Assembly (NCBI GenBank): GCA_030836705.1
Contig: JAUPLZ010000201.1
Location: 1 to 6,129, forward strand
Direction: 5' to 3'
Length of the DNA: 6,129 nt
Source: Campylobacterota bacterium
GTDB taxonomy: Bacteria; Campylobacterota; Campylobacteria; Campylobacterales; SZUA-545
The notes beneath the pieces were generated by a model. The model saw only the letters and a list, made by a program, of their open reading frames with translations, was not told the origin of the DNA and ran no database searches. Position numbers and translations under genes: made by a program. Below are positions 1-5,366 of the stretch, in pieces. Position 1 is the first letter of the stretch, and each line of letters opens with the position of its first letter.

Positions 1-1359
1 TATTGCTGCTAATTTATCAGCAGGGATTCCGATAGAATTTGGACCGGCAATTGTCTGCTTGTCTAAAATCATAGAAACCAGCTTAAACATAATAGTTGCT
101 TCATCTATATCTTCTTTTAACAGATCGAGAATTTGATGTGCTTCATCGTAAATTTTTTGGTTTTCTATTGTCGTAACAATAGTTTTTAAGTTAGTAGCTC
201 TTAAATCATTTTTACTTGGAACGAATGCGTGAGTCATTGTTGTTCCAACTTTTGTTTTGATGCGTTGAAGCTCTTTAAACTCTAAGGGAGTTAAAAGTGT
301 GATAGCTTTACCCTTGGTTCCGGCACGCCCTGTTCTACCGATACGGTGAACATAAGACTCAGGGTCAAAAGGAATATGGTAGTTGAAAACATGAGATATA
401 TTATCAACATGTATACCGCGAGCAGCAACGTCAGTAGCAACTAAAACTTTAACACCATTGTTTTTAAAGCCTTTGATTACAGTTTCGCGCTGACGCTGCT
501 CCATATCTCCATGAAGTCCATTTGCTAAGTAGCCAGCATTTGAAAGCACATTTGATAGTCTATCTACTTCGCTTTTTGTTCTACAAAATACTATTGACTT
601 GTCACACCCTTCTGCATCCATCAAACGAATGATTGCATCATCACGCTCAGACTCTTCTATAACATAGTACTCTTGATTGATGTCTGTGTTTGTAGTTTCA
701 CCTTTTGTGATGCTTATAAATTCAGGATTGTCTAAAATTCTCTCAGCAAGAAGCTTGATTGGTTTTGGCATAGTAGCTGAAAAAAGAAGCGTTTGGCGAT
801 TTGAGGGAAGGTATGAAAAAATTTCATTAATATCATCCAAAAATCCCATATCAAGCATTTCATCAGCTTCATCAAGAACAACAATGCTCGGAGCGAAATC
901 TTTTAGAAGGTTTTTCTTTAAAATGTCTAAAAGTCTACCAGGGGTTGCAACAACAACACTTGCACCTCTTTCTATAAGGTCGATTTGTCTATTATAAGAG
1001 CTGCCGCCATAAACTGTTACAGTTCTTGCACCTATGTTTCTTCCATATTTAAACAGTTCATCACTAACTTGAGTAGCAAGTTCGCGAGTTGGAGTGATAA
1101 CTAAAATACCTACTCCGTCATTTGGGTCAATGTTGTTTAGTGCCGGAAGACCAAAAGCTGCTGTTTTACCAGTATCTGTGTGAGCTTGACCAACAATGTC
1201 ACGACCTGCCAATATAAACGGTATTGCTGCTGCTTGAATCGGGCTTGGTACTGTAAAGCCAGCCTCTTTGACACTGCGAAGTATCTCTTTTTTTAAGCCT
1301 AAATCATCAAATGTGATTACTTTTTCTTCTGTTTGTGTTTGTGCATTTTCTTGCATCAT
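1..1359 (-). CDS. deaD: DEAD-box ATP-dependent RNA helicase, N-terminal 453 residues (C-terminus beyond window)
   Basis: This is an ATP-driven RNA helicase of the cytoplasm, the type that remodels structured RNA in ribosome assembly and mRNA turnover. Motifs in order: Q motif GFTVPSPIQ (34-42), motif I AHTDTGKT (59-66), Ia PTRELA (90-95), Ib TPGR (139-142), II DEAD (163-166), III SAT (194-196), IV IVFCRTK (256-262), V ATDVAARGIHV (308-318), VI HRIGRTGR (338-345). Both RecA lobes are complete; residues after about 375 begin the DeaD/CsdA-like C-terminal extension, which is cut by the window edge. Motif I has Asp62 where the family has Gly, and motif V has His317 where Asp is usual. The start lies at two adjacent ATGs. 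AGGA is only 2 bases from the first (1359) but 5 from the second (1356), so the second may be the one used. The gene is transcribed alone, divergent from the 1633 operon. The family call is very firm; the symbol deaD is by subfamily resemblance only. Confidence 0.96.
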   Translation of the reverse strand, partial: MMQENAQTQTEEKVITFDDLGLKKEILRSVKEAGFTVPSPIQAAAIPFILAGRDIVGQAHTDTGKTAAFGLPALNNIDPNDGVGILVITPTRELATQVSDELFKYGRNIGARTVTVYGGSSYNRQIDLIERGASVVVATPGRLLDILKKNLLKDFAPSIVVLDEADEMLDMGFLDDINEIFSYLPSNRQTLLFSATMPKPIKLLAERILDNPEFISITKGETTNTDINQEYYVIEESERDDAIIRLMDAEGCDKSIVFCRTKSEVDRLSNVLSNAGYLANGLHGDMEQRQRETVIKGFKNNGVKVLVATDVAARGIHVDNISHVFNYHIPFDPESYVHRIGRTGRAGTKGKAITLLTPLEFKELQRIKTKVGTTMTHAFVPSKNDLRATNLKTIVTTIENQKIYDEAHQILDLLKEDIDEATIMFKLVSMILDKQTIAGPNSIGIPADKLAAI

Positions 1360-1373
1360 TTTCCTTTAAGAGT

Positions 1374-1418
1374 AGGAGATGATACAAGCATGTCAAGTAT
1401 GACATGGCACCTTCCCCT
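1374..1418 (-). promoter_or_regulatory. Long hairpin in the 5' leader of the helicase mRNA
   Basis: Read on the minus strand, the leader folds into one long stem. An outer helix AGGGGA/UCUCCU (6 pairs, one G-U) is followed by an A/A mismatch. Next come GGUGC/GUAUC (5 pairs, two G-U), a CUU bulge, and a perfect 7-pair helix CAUGUCA/UGACAUG closed by a UACU loop. The stem ends 6 bases before the AAAGGAA ribosome binding site (1361-1367), so it sits where it could affect translation starts or RNA stability. The pairing is seen directly; a regulatory role is inferred. There is no U-tract after it, so it is not an ordinary terminator. Confidence 0.6.
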
Positions 1419-1432
1419 AAAATATTTGGCGA

Positions 1433-1438
1433 ATTATA
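1433..1438 (-). promoter_or_regulatory. Helicase promoter, -10 box TATAAT
   Basis: The minus strand reads TTTGGGTATAATTCGCC, a consensus -10 box preceded by an AT-rich, T-rich tract as in Campylobacterota housekeeping promoters; no clear -35 box is visible. Transcription would begin near 1425-1427, giving a leader of about 65 bases that contains the whole hairpin. Confidence 0.7.
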
Positions 1439-1583
1439 CCCAAATATATTTTCTTTTTTATTTAAATAAATTATATTGTAGATTATTTAAGTTTATATTG
1501 TGTAGAAAAATCGATAAAACAGGGGTACATGCCGCAATGATTTTAATAATTGTATAGAAATTATAAATTTTTTAATTTTTAGA

Positions 1584-1595
1584 TATTATTATAAA
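1584..1595 (+). promoter_or_regulatory. Probable promoter of the small protein-mscS-doxX operon
   Basis: TATTAT (1584-1589) directly abuts TATAAA (1590-1595), and both follow the T-rich run TTTTTTAATTTTTAG. Either could serve as the -10 box, placing transcription start roughly 1597-1603 and leaving a leader of about 30 bases that includes AGAGGA (1616-1621). The surrounding DNA is almost all A and T, so the exact box is uncertain. Confidence 0.45.
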
Positions 1596-1632
1596 TAGAC
1601 AAAATAGTGTAAATTAGAGGAAAAATAAAATT

Positions 1633-1836
1633 ATGCAGATACAGACGCAGTATAGTTATGAAAAAACTTGGACGACAACAAATGAAGCCGATCTTTTAAA
1701 GATTATAGCACAGGAGGTTGGAGATGCTGACCCGGAGGGTACGCTAAAATATGTAAAAGAGGTTATAAGAACAGGCAAAATAATGAGGGTCGGAAGCTGT
1801 AAATTTAGAGAAAAAAAGGAGGCGACAGATGGATAA
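1633..1836 (+). CDS. Small protein of unknown function, first gene of the mscS operon
   Basis: This encodes 67 residues, with no signal peptide and no membrane segment, so it is probably cytoplasmic. I do not recognise a named domain. The central part (about 18-49) looks helical and charged, with the phrase EADLLKIIAQEVGDADPEG. The C-terminal part carries one cysteine in VGSCKFREKKE (53-63). AGAGGA lies 11 bases before the ATG, a rather long spacing. The last 8 bases overlap the start of the MscS gene, and the MscS ribosome binding site AAGGAGG (1816-1822) lies inside this reading frame. Translation of the two is therefore probably linked. Codon use resembles its neighbours, and the clean start, Shine-Dalgarno-like site and overlap support a real gene. 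No function is claimed. Confidence 0.8.
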   Translation: MQIQTQYSYEKTWTTTNEADLLKIIAQEVGDADPEGTLKYVKEVIRTGKIMRVGSCKFREKKEATDG

Positions 1837-2656
1837 GGAGCTTCATGAAGCGGGAAGATTTTACACTGTTGTAGTTGACTTTTTCGCAAATTACAGTTTG
1901 CAGATAATCGGTGCGGTGATAATACTTTTTATAGGTGTTTTAGCCTCTAGATATGCTCACAAATATACGCTGAGAGCGCTTCTTAAGCATCACATGGATG
2001 AAACTTTAAGCGCTTTCGTTGCAAATCTAATCAGGTTTTTAGTAGTTGCAATGATGGTGATTTTGGCACTTGGAAAACTTGGTATCTCCATAGCTCCGTT
2101 TATTGCGGCTCTTGGCGCCATATCATTGACTGCAGGTTTGGCTCTTCAGGGAAGCGTTTCAAACTTTGCCGCAGGCATCGTTTTGGTAGCTACAAAACCT
2201 TTTAAAATAGGAGACACCATAACTGTTCATAACATACATGGAGAGGTTCAGGAGATTAAGCTTTCCTATACTATCTTGGTAAATGAGGACAAAGAACAGA
2301 TAACTATACCAAACAAATATATGATTGGTGAGATATTGGTAAATTCATATGCTTATAGAATTGTTGAGGGAAGTGTCGGAGTGTCTTACGACAGCGATGC
2401 AGAAGAAGTTATCAAAATAATTAAAGAAGTTTTGTCAAAGCATGAAAGGATTAGCAAAAATAATGAACCAAATATAGGGATAGAAAAATTTGCAGAGAGT
2501 TCTATTGATATCGGATACAGATATTGGGTGCCGACAAACAGTTTTTTTAAAATACAGTATGAGATAAATTTAAAGGTACTCCATGCGCTAAATAGTGCTA
2601 ATATTGTGATACCTTTTCCGCAGAGAGAAATTCGTATGACAGGAAGCCAAGCATGA
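1829..2656 (+). CDS. mscS: Small-conductance mechanosensitive channel, MscS family
   Basis: This is an inner-membrane channel that opens under membrane tension and lets solutes out after osmotic downshock. It has 275 residues, close to the 286 of E. coli MscS, with the same simple plan: TM1 (about 24-42), TM2 (64-83), pore helix TM3 (about 90-123), beta domain (about 125-180) and cytoplasmic alpha/beta domain to the end. The pore segment GLALQGSVSNFAAGI (103-117) is the family hallmark, followed by KPFKIGD and the IPN motif (160-162). By alignment from memory, Leu100 and Leu104 match the E. coli seal residues Leu105 and Leu109. Two small residues on the E. coli helix, Gly104 and Ala106, become Ser99 and Thr101. 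AAGGAGG lies 6 bases before the ATG, an excellent site that fixes the start. It overlaps the upstream small gene by 8 bases and the downstream doxX-like gene by 4. Which MscS paralogue this is cannot be told from the window. Confidence 0.95.
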   Translation: MDKELHEAGRFYTVVVDFFANYSLQIIGAVIILFIGVLASRYAHKYTLRALLKHHMDETLSAFVANLIRFLVVAMMVILALGKLGISIAPFIAALGAISLTAGLALQGSVSNFAAGIVLVATKPFKIGDTITVHNIHGEVQEIKLSYTILVNEDKEQITIPNKYMIGEILVNSYAYRIVEGSVGVSYDSDAEEVIKIIKEVLSKHERISKNNEPNIGIEKFAESSIDIGYRYWVPTNSFFKIQYEINLKVLHALNSANIVIPFPQREIRMTGSQA

Positions 2657-3036
2657 TGAACGATATAGCAAAACTTATTTTAAGATTAACAGTTGGGGCG
2701 ATGATGCTCTTTCACGGGCTTGATAAGATAATTAACGGCATAAAAGGGATAAAACATTTAACGGTTAGCGCAGGGCTTCCGGAGTTTTTAGCCTATGGAG
2801 TTTATATAGGGGAGGTTGTGGTGCCGATTTTAATTCTGCTTGGAGTTTATGCAAGGGTAGCATCTTTGATTTTAGCACTAAATATGTGCTTTGCAATATT
2901 TTTAGTATATGGAAGCTCACTTTTTAAACTGGGCGAACATGGCGCGCCGTCTTTTGAGCTTCCGTTTTTATATCTAGTGATGTCGATTTTGATATTTGTT
3001 TTTGGAAGCGGAAAGTACGCATTAAACACTAGGTAG
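2653..3036 (+). CDS. DoxX-family four-helix inner-membrane protein
   Basis: This is a 127-residue protein with four predicted membrane helices (about 5-24, 44-64, 67-88, 102-119), the size and layout of the DoxX family. It shows the family's early pattern of Arg11, Gly15 and HGLDK (21-25), Glu54 in the second helix, and a glycine-rich tail FGSGKYALN. DoxX relatives are linked to quinone or thiosulfate oxidation and to oxidative stress (DoxD/DoxA, MhqP, the SodA-associated complex), but most are uncharacterised, so no reaction is assigned. The start overlaps the MscS stop as ATGA, and AGGAA (2641-2645) is well spaced before it. A second in-frame ATG follows at 2656. It is the last gene of its operon and runs convergent to pssA, two bases away. 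Confidence 0.9.
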   Translation: MMNDIAKLILRLTVGAMMLFHGLDKIINGIKGIKHLTVSAGLPEFLAYGVYIGEVVVPILILLGVYARVASLILALNMCFAIFLVYGSSLFKLGEHGAPSFELPFLYLVMSILIFVFGSGKYALNTR

Positions 3037-3040
3037 TGTT
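3025..3040. terminator. Inverted repeat over both convergent stop codons, possible two-way terminator
   Basis: AACACTA-GG-TAGTGTT is a perfect 7-base inverted repeat that contains the doxX-like stop (TAG) and all but one base of the pssA stop (TAA on the minus strand). It sits exactly where two converging transcripts must end. There is no run of T directly after it on either strand (a loose TTTTATTTT follows about 12 bases later on the plus strand), so simple intrinsic termination is not convincing. Confidence 0.35.
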
Positions 3041-3596
3041 ATAGATGCGGAACTTTTATTTTAGAGTTTAAACTCCATCCAATAATTATCATTAAAACAA
3101 CAACCCCAGAAGCCGGAAGAAACTCATAAGTGGAAGCCAGATAAACCAACCATAGCAAAATCGCGCCAAGAGGGGTAGGGACGCCCGTGAAAAATTTAGC
3201 AACCTCTCCTGCGTCTGAGTTTATGTTAAACTGAATAAGTCTTCTAAGACCTGAGATGACATAGTAGATGCTGATAGCCGCCGCCGCTACAATTGCAATA
3301 CCGGAGAAGTTTACGGCATAAACAGCCTGAAATATCAAAAATACGGGAACCAGAACAAAACTCAAAAAATCGGCAAAGCTGTCAAGCTGAACTCCAAATT
3401 CGTTTGAGAGGTTGTATTTTCTGGCAATTTTGCCGTCAAAAATATCAAATGCTCCGCCGATCCAAGCCAAGATGATGGCTGTGAAAAAGTTGTTTTGAGT
3501 TATAAAATAGGTTGCCAAAAGACCTGCGGTTATATTTACGAATGTAAACATGTTAGCCAAGTTGAAGTGGGATGTGTTAGTAAATAAAAATTTCAT
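3039..3596 (-). CDS. pssA: CDP-diacylglycerol-serine O-phosphatidyltransferase (phosphatidylserine synthase)
   Basis: This inner-membrane enzyme joins CDP-diacylglycerol and L-serine to give phosphatidylserine and CMP, the first step toward phosphatidylethanolamine. The full CDP-alcohol phosphotransferase signature is present: Asp51, Asp54-Gly55, Ala58-Arg59, Gly68, Asp72 and Asp76, with the exact family spacing. The assignment to PssA rather than PgsA rests on the later segment GLRRLIQFNIN (116-126) with FFTGVPTPLG (135-144), matching the PssA pattern of an Arg/Phe-Asn stretch followed by F-F-x-G-(L/V)-P-x-P. The rest is mostly membrane helices. The protein has 185 residues, near the short type-II PssA of B. 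subtilis (177). The reading frame stays open upstream to an ATG at 3695, but that start has no ribosome binding site and lies upstream of the TATAAT box. The ATG at 3596 has AAGAAGGAA close before it, so it was chosen. The gene stands alone between convergent and divergent neighbours. Confidence 0.92.
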   Translation of the reverse strand: MKFLFTNTSHFNLANMFTFVNITAGLLATYFITQNNFFTAIILAWIGGAFDIFDGKIARKYNLSNEFGVQLDSFADFLSFVLVPVFLIFQAVYAVNFSGIAIVAAAAISIYYVISGLRRLIQFNINSDAGEVAKFFTGVPTPLGAILLWLVYLASTYEFLPASGVVVLMIIIGWSLNSKIKVPHL

Positions 3597-3600
3597 TCTA

Positions 3601-3609
3601 TTCCTTCTT
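3601..3609 (-). promoter_or_regulatory. pssA: Ribosome binding site that fixes the pssA start
   Basis: The minus strand reads AAGAAGGAA followed by TAGA and then ATG at 3596. This strong, well-spaced site decides the start against the longer open frame that would begin at 3695. Confidence 0.8.
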
Positions 3610-3621
3610 GCTAGTTGTGAA

Positions 3622-3627
3622 ATTATA
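3622..3627 (-). promoter_or_regulatory. pssA: pssA promoter, -10 box TATAAT
   Basis: The minus strand reads TTCGATATAATTTCAC, a consensus -10 box with AT-rich periodic sequence upstream. Transcription would start near 3615, giving a leader of about 20 bases. A perfect 14-base palindrome, ATATTTATAAATAT (3637-3650), lies in the region where RNA polymerase contacts upstream DNA. Confidence 0.65.
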
Positions 3628-3779
3628 TCGAAGTAAATATTTATAAATATAGTTTTTAAAAGAATGTTAAGTTCAAATTGCTGGTTGCTTATCATAATTC
3701 AGTAACTTTAAATTTCCCCATTTTAATTCTATAACAATTAACTATTAAATATTTTTAGACTATATTGCTTTTTTTACTA

Positions 3780-3785
3780 TATAAT
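3780..3785 (+). promoter_or_regulatory. Promoter at the head of the efflux operon, -10 box TATAAT
   Basis: GCTTTTTTTACTATATAAT gives a T-rich tract directly before a consensus -10 box, the usual Campylobacterota arrangement. The box ends only 7 bases before the ATG at 3793, so transcription would begin at or next to the start codon. A second candidate, TATATT (3761-3766), would give a leader of about 20 bases, still without a ribosome binding site. Confidence 0.6.
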
Positions 3786-3792
3786 ATGCGAT

Positions 3793-4098
3793 ATGAGACT
3801 ATTAAGAAATAAAATATTATTGCTATTATTGTTTGCTATGTCATTTGTGACTACACATGATTATGCTGTCGTTGCCGTCGATGCGGATGCTCAGTATGAA
3901 ATTTGTTATGCAGAGGGTAAATATAGTAATTTAGATTCGGCGTCTCAAATGCATAAGTATATACATGTGGCGTTGGATGTACCATTTATAGAAACCTATT
4001 CGATTGAGCCGGTTGTTACCAACGTTAAACCATTTGATTTTCAAACAGGTTTTATTTCACAAATAAGTTTTGTTCCTCAGCGGCCCCCTATCAGTTAA
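3793..4098 (+). CDS. Small secreted protein preceding the efflux genes, function unknown
   Basis: This encodes 101 residues with a clear signal peptide: basic MRLLRNK, then a leucine-rich core to about residue 19, with cleavage likely in the 20-30 region. The mature part would be periplasmic, about 75-80 residues, with one cysteine (Cys38), histidines at 22, 54 and 58 (MHKYIH), and a proline-rich end, FVPQRPPIS. Short exported proteins with spaced histidines and a Pro-Pro end are often found ahead of heavy-metal RND operons (DUF2946-like in style). I place it there by resemblance and position, not by a recognised domain. A metal-binding or sensing role is plausible but unproven. No Shine-Dalgarno-like sequence precedes the ATG, and the -10 box 7 bases away suggests a leaderless mRNA. 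The gap to the next gene is 86 bases and holds its own promoter and a palindrome. Confidence 0.75.
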   Translation: MRLLRNKILLLLLFAMSFVTTHDYAVVAVDADAQYEICYAEGKYSNLDSASQMHKYIHVALDVPFIETYSIEPVVTNVKPFDFQTGFISQISFVPQRPPIS

Positions 4099-4118
4099 AA
4101 CTTTTTTACTTTTTATCT

Positions 4119-4147
4119 TTGCAGTTCATGCTGCATTAAATTATAAA
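4119..4147 (+). promoter_or_regulatory. Probable internal promoter of the efflux channel-adaptor genes
   Basis: TTGCAG (4119-4124) and TATAAA (4142-4147) are separated by 17 bases, close to the ideal housekeeping layout. Transcription would begin near 4154, inside the palindrome that starts at 4148. A bound repressor there would block this promoter directly. Confidence 0.5.
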
Positions 4148-4171
4148 AATTGAACAAATATTTGTTCAATT
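4148..4171. promoter_or_regulatory. 24-base perfect palindrome, probable repressor operator
   Basis: The half-site AATTGAACAAAT is followed directly by its exact reverse complement, ATTTGTTCAATT, with no mismatch and no spacer. It touches the -10 box on one side and lies two bases from the AAAGG ribosome binding site on the other. The TGAACA...TGTTCA core and the length fit operators of dimeric helix-turn-helix repressors, either ArsR/SmtB metal sensors (TGAAYA-type half-sites) or TetR/AcrR efflux regulators. No regulator gene is in the window. A transcription terminator is less likely for plus-strand transcripts because A, not T, follows the repeat. Confidence 0.75.
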
Positions 4172-4184
4172 AAAAAGGTTAACA

Positions 4185-5366
4185 ATGAAATTAATACTAT
4201 TATATATCTTATCGTCACTTCTTGCTTTGCATGCCCAAAGTGTTTCACTGCAAGTTTTTTTGGAGTCCGCTAAATTCTCTGAAGCCGCCAAAGCGCTTGA
4301 GATGCAGAGCGCTGTTAAAACCTCTGCCGAACGAAGCGAAGTGCTCTCCGGCGGATTTTTGCTTAACGGTGAAATTGGCAATGCCTCTGCAAAAAACATC
4401 AACCGTGATAAGCTAGAGTATCATGTATCGGTTGAGAAAAATATTCTTTTGGGTAATAACGATGCCTATTTGAAGGCATTAAATCTCTCGTTGGATCAGC
4501 AAAAAACTCTTCAAATAAACAGACTAAAAAATATAGTATCTGAGCACTACATTAAAGCTTGTTCGTTCAAAGAAAAAATCAATTTGCTAAATGATGCAAA
4601 AAATCGTAGCTTAGAACTAACCGCACTCATCCAAGAGGGAGTTGCCGGTGGTGAGTTTGATCTTAGTTCACTATTACGAAGTGAACTTTCGGCAGATGAG
4701 CTTCAGCTTAATATTGATGCTCTTAAGAGTAATTATAGTGAATCTCTTAACATGTTGTATGCTTACACACAAAATGATTCCGATGAACCTCTTTGCCGGG
4801 ACTTAGAATATGAAATAACTTTATCGGATGACTTGGCTGAACATTCTATTCTATATGCACAGCTAGAAAGCGAGATTAAAACAGCTTCTGCGCTAAATAA
4901 GTTTCGCTCTAATACGATGCAAGATATTACCCTCGGTGTCGGATATGATGATGAGACGGATTTGACTCGCGCCACGGTTTTCTTAAAGATTCCTCTTAGT
5001 GCAGGAGATCGTCTTGAAAACGAACGTGAAACAGCCAGACTTTCACAACTAAATGCACAGCAGCAATTGCTTTTTACCAAAAAAGAGATGCACTCTCAAA
5101 TTCACGCATATATGGTAGCACAAGAGACTAGAAGTGCTACATTAAAACGCTTGAACGATGTGCTCATTCTAAGAGCTTATCAGACTGCTGTATTGCTAAA
5201 AGAGCGTTTTATCGGTTCTGAGGGCACTTATCTTGAATATATAGATAGTGAAAACACGCTTTTCAGCCTCTTAATTAGAAGTGTAGATACCGCTACTGAA
5301 TCACTGCTTGCAAAGGCCAAGCTTTACTACACTCTGGGGATAGACCCACAAAAGGATATTAAATGA
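4185..5366 (+). CDS. Outer-membrane efflux channel protein, TolC/CzcC/CusC type
   Basis: This is the outer-membrane tunnel of a tripartite efflux pump; trimers of such proteins form a beta-barrel and a long alpha-helical periplasmic tube. It has 393 residues with a signal peptide (1-17, ending ALHA) and no lipobox cysteine, so it is not a lipoprotein like E. coli CusC. The two-fold internal repeat of the family is visible. Barrel-strand regions fall at about 57-87 and 247-270, the second reading DITLGVGYDDET...VFLKIPLSAGDR, the typical G-x-G-Y plus P-L-S form. Each is followed by long amphipathic helices carrying the matching turns EGVAGGEFDLSSLL (151-164) and ERFIGSEGTYLEYI (340-353). The start has AAAGG (4174-4178) 6 bases upstream. 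The stop overlaps the adaptor start as ATGA, so the two are translated together. The metal-type (CzcC/CusC) assignment comes mainly from the adaptor next door. Confidence 0.88.
   Translation: MKLILLYILSSLLALHAQSVSLQVFLESAKFSEAAKALEMQSAVKTSAERSEVLSGGFLLNGEIGNASAKNINRDKLEYHVSVEKNILLGNNDAYLKALNLSLDQQKTLQINRLKNIVSEHYIKACSFKEKINLLNDAKNRSLELTALIQEGVAGGEFDLSSLLRSELSADELQLNIDALKSNYSESLNMLYAYTQNDSDEPLCRDLEYEITLSDDLAEHSILYAQLESEIKTASALNKFRSNTMQDITLGVGYDDETDLTRATVFLKIPLSAGDRLENERETARLSQLNAQQQLLFTKKEMHSQIHAYMVAQETRSATLKRLNDVLILRAYQTAVLLKERFIGSEGTYLEYIDSENTLFSLLIRSVDTATESLLAKAKLYYTLGIDPQKDIK

Noticed and set aside
677..997. Plus-strand open frame of 106 codons opposite the helicase
   Set aside because: It lies wholly antisense to well-conserved helicase motifs (including DEAD at 862-873), has a serine-rich low-information product and no ribosome binding site.
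1471..1506. Near-direct repeat TTATATTGTAGA / TTATATTGTGTAGA and an inverted TTAAATAA / TTATTTAA pair
   Set aside because: Short, AT-only-like repeats in very AT-rich spacer; expected by chance and not placed at a promoter I can define.
1333..1557. Plus-strand open frame of 74 codons across the helicase start and the intergenic region
   Set aside because: It is antisense to the helicase start, leader hairpin and promoter, has no ribosome binding site, and its product looks like translated AT-rich spacer.
1724..1747. Internal ATG after GGAGG-like sequence inside the small gene
   Set aside because: It is out of frame and reaches a stop after seven codons.
1656..1889. Minus-strand open frame of 77 codons opposite the small gene and the mscS start
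   Set aside because: It mirrors two plus-strand genes that have good starts and overlaps; no supporting signal was seen.
3597..3695. A 33-residue N-terminal extension of PssA
   Set aside because: The upstream ATG at 3695 has no ribosome binding site and precedes the TATAAT box at 3622-3627; the ATG at 3596 has AAGAAGGAA at proper spacing and gives the usual N-terminus.
4120..4135. Small hairpin TGCAG-TTCATG-CTGCA as a terminator for the small secreted gene
   Set aside because: Only 5 pairs and no T-run after it; the sequence is better explained as part of the -35 to -10 region of the internal promoter.
4763..5080. Minus-strand open frame of 105 codons within the efflux channel gene
   Set aside because: It is a cysteine- and serine-rich shadow of a clear TolC/CzcC-type coding sequence.
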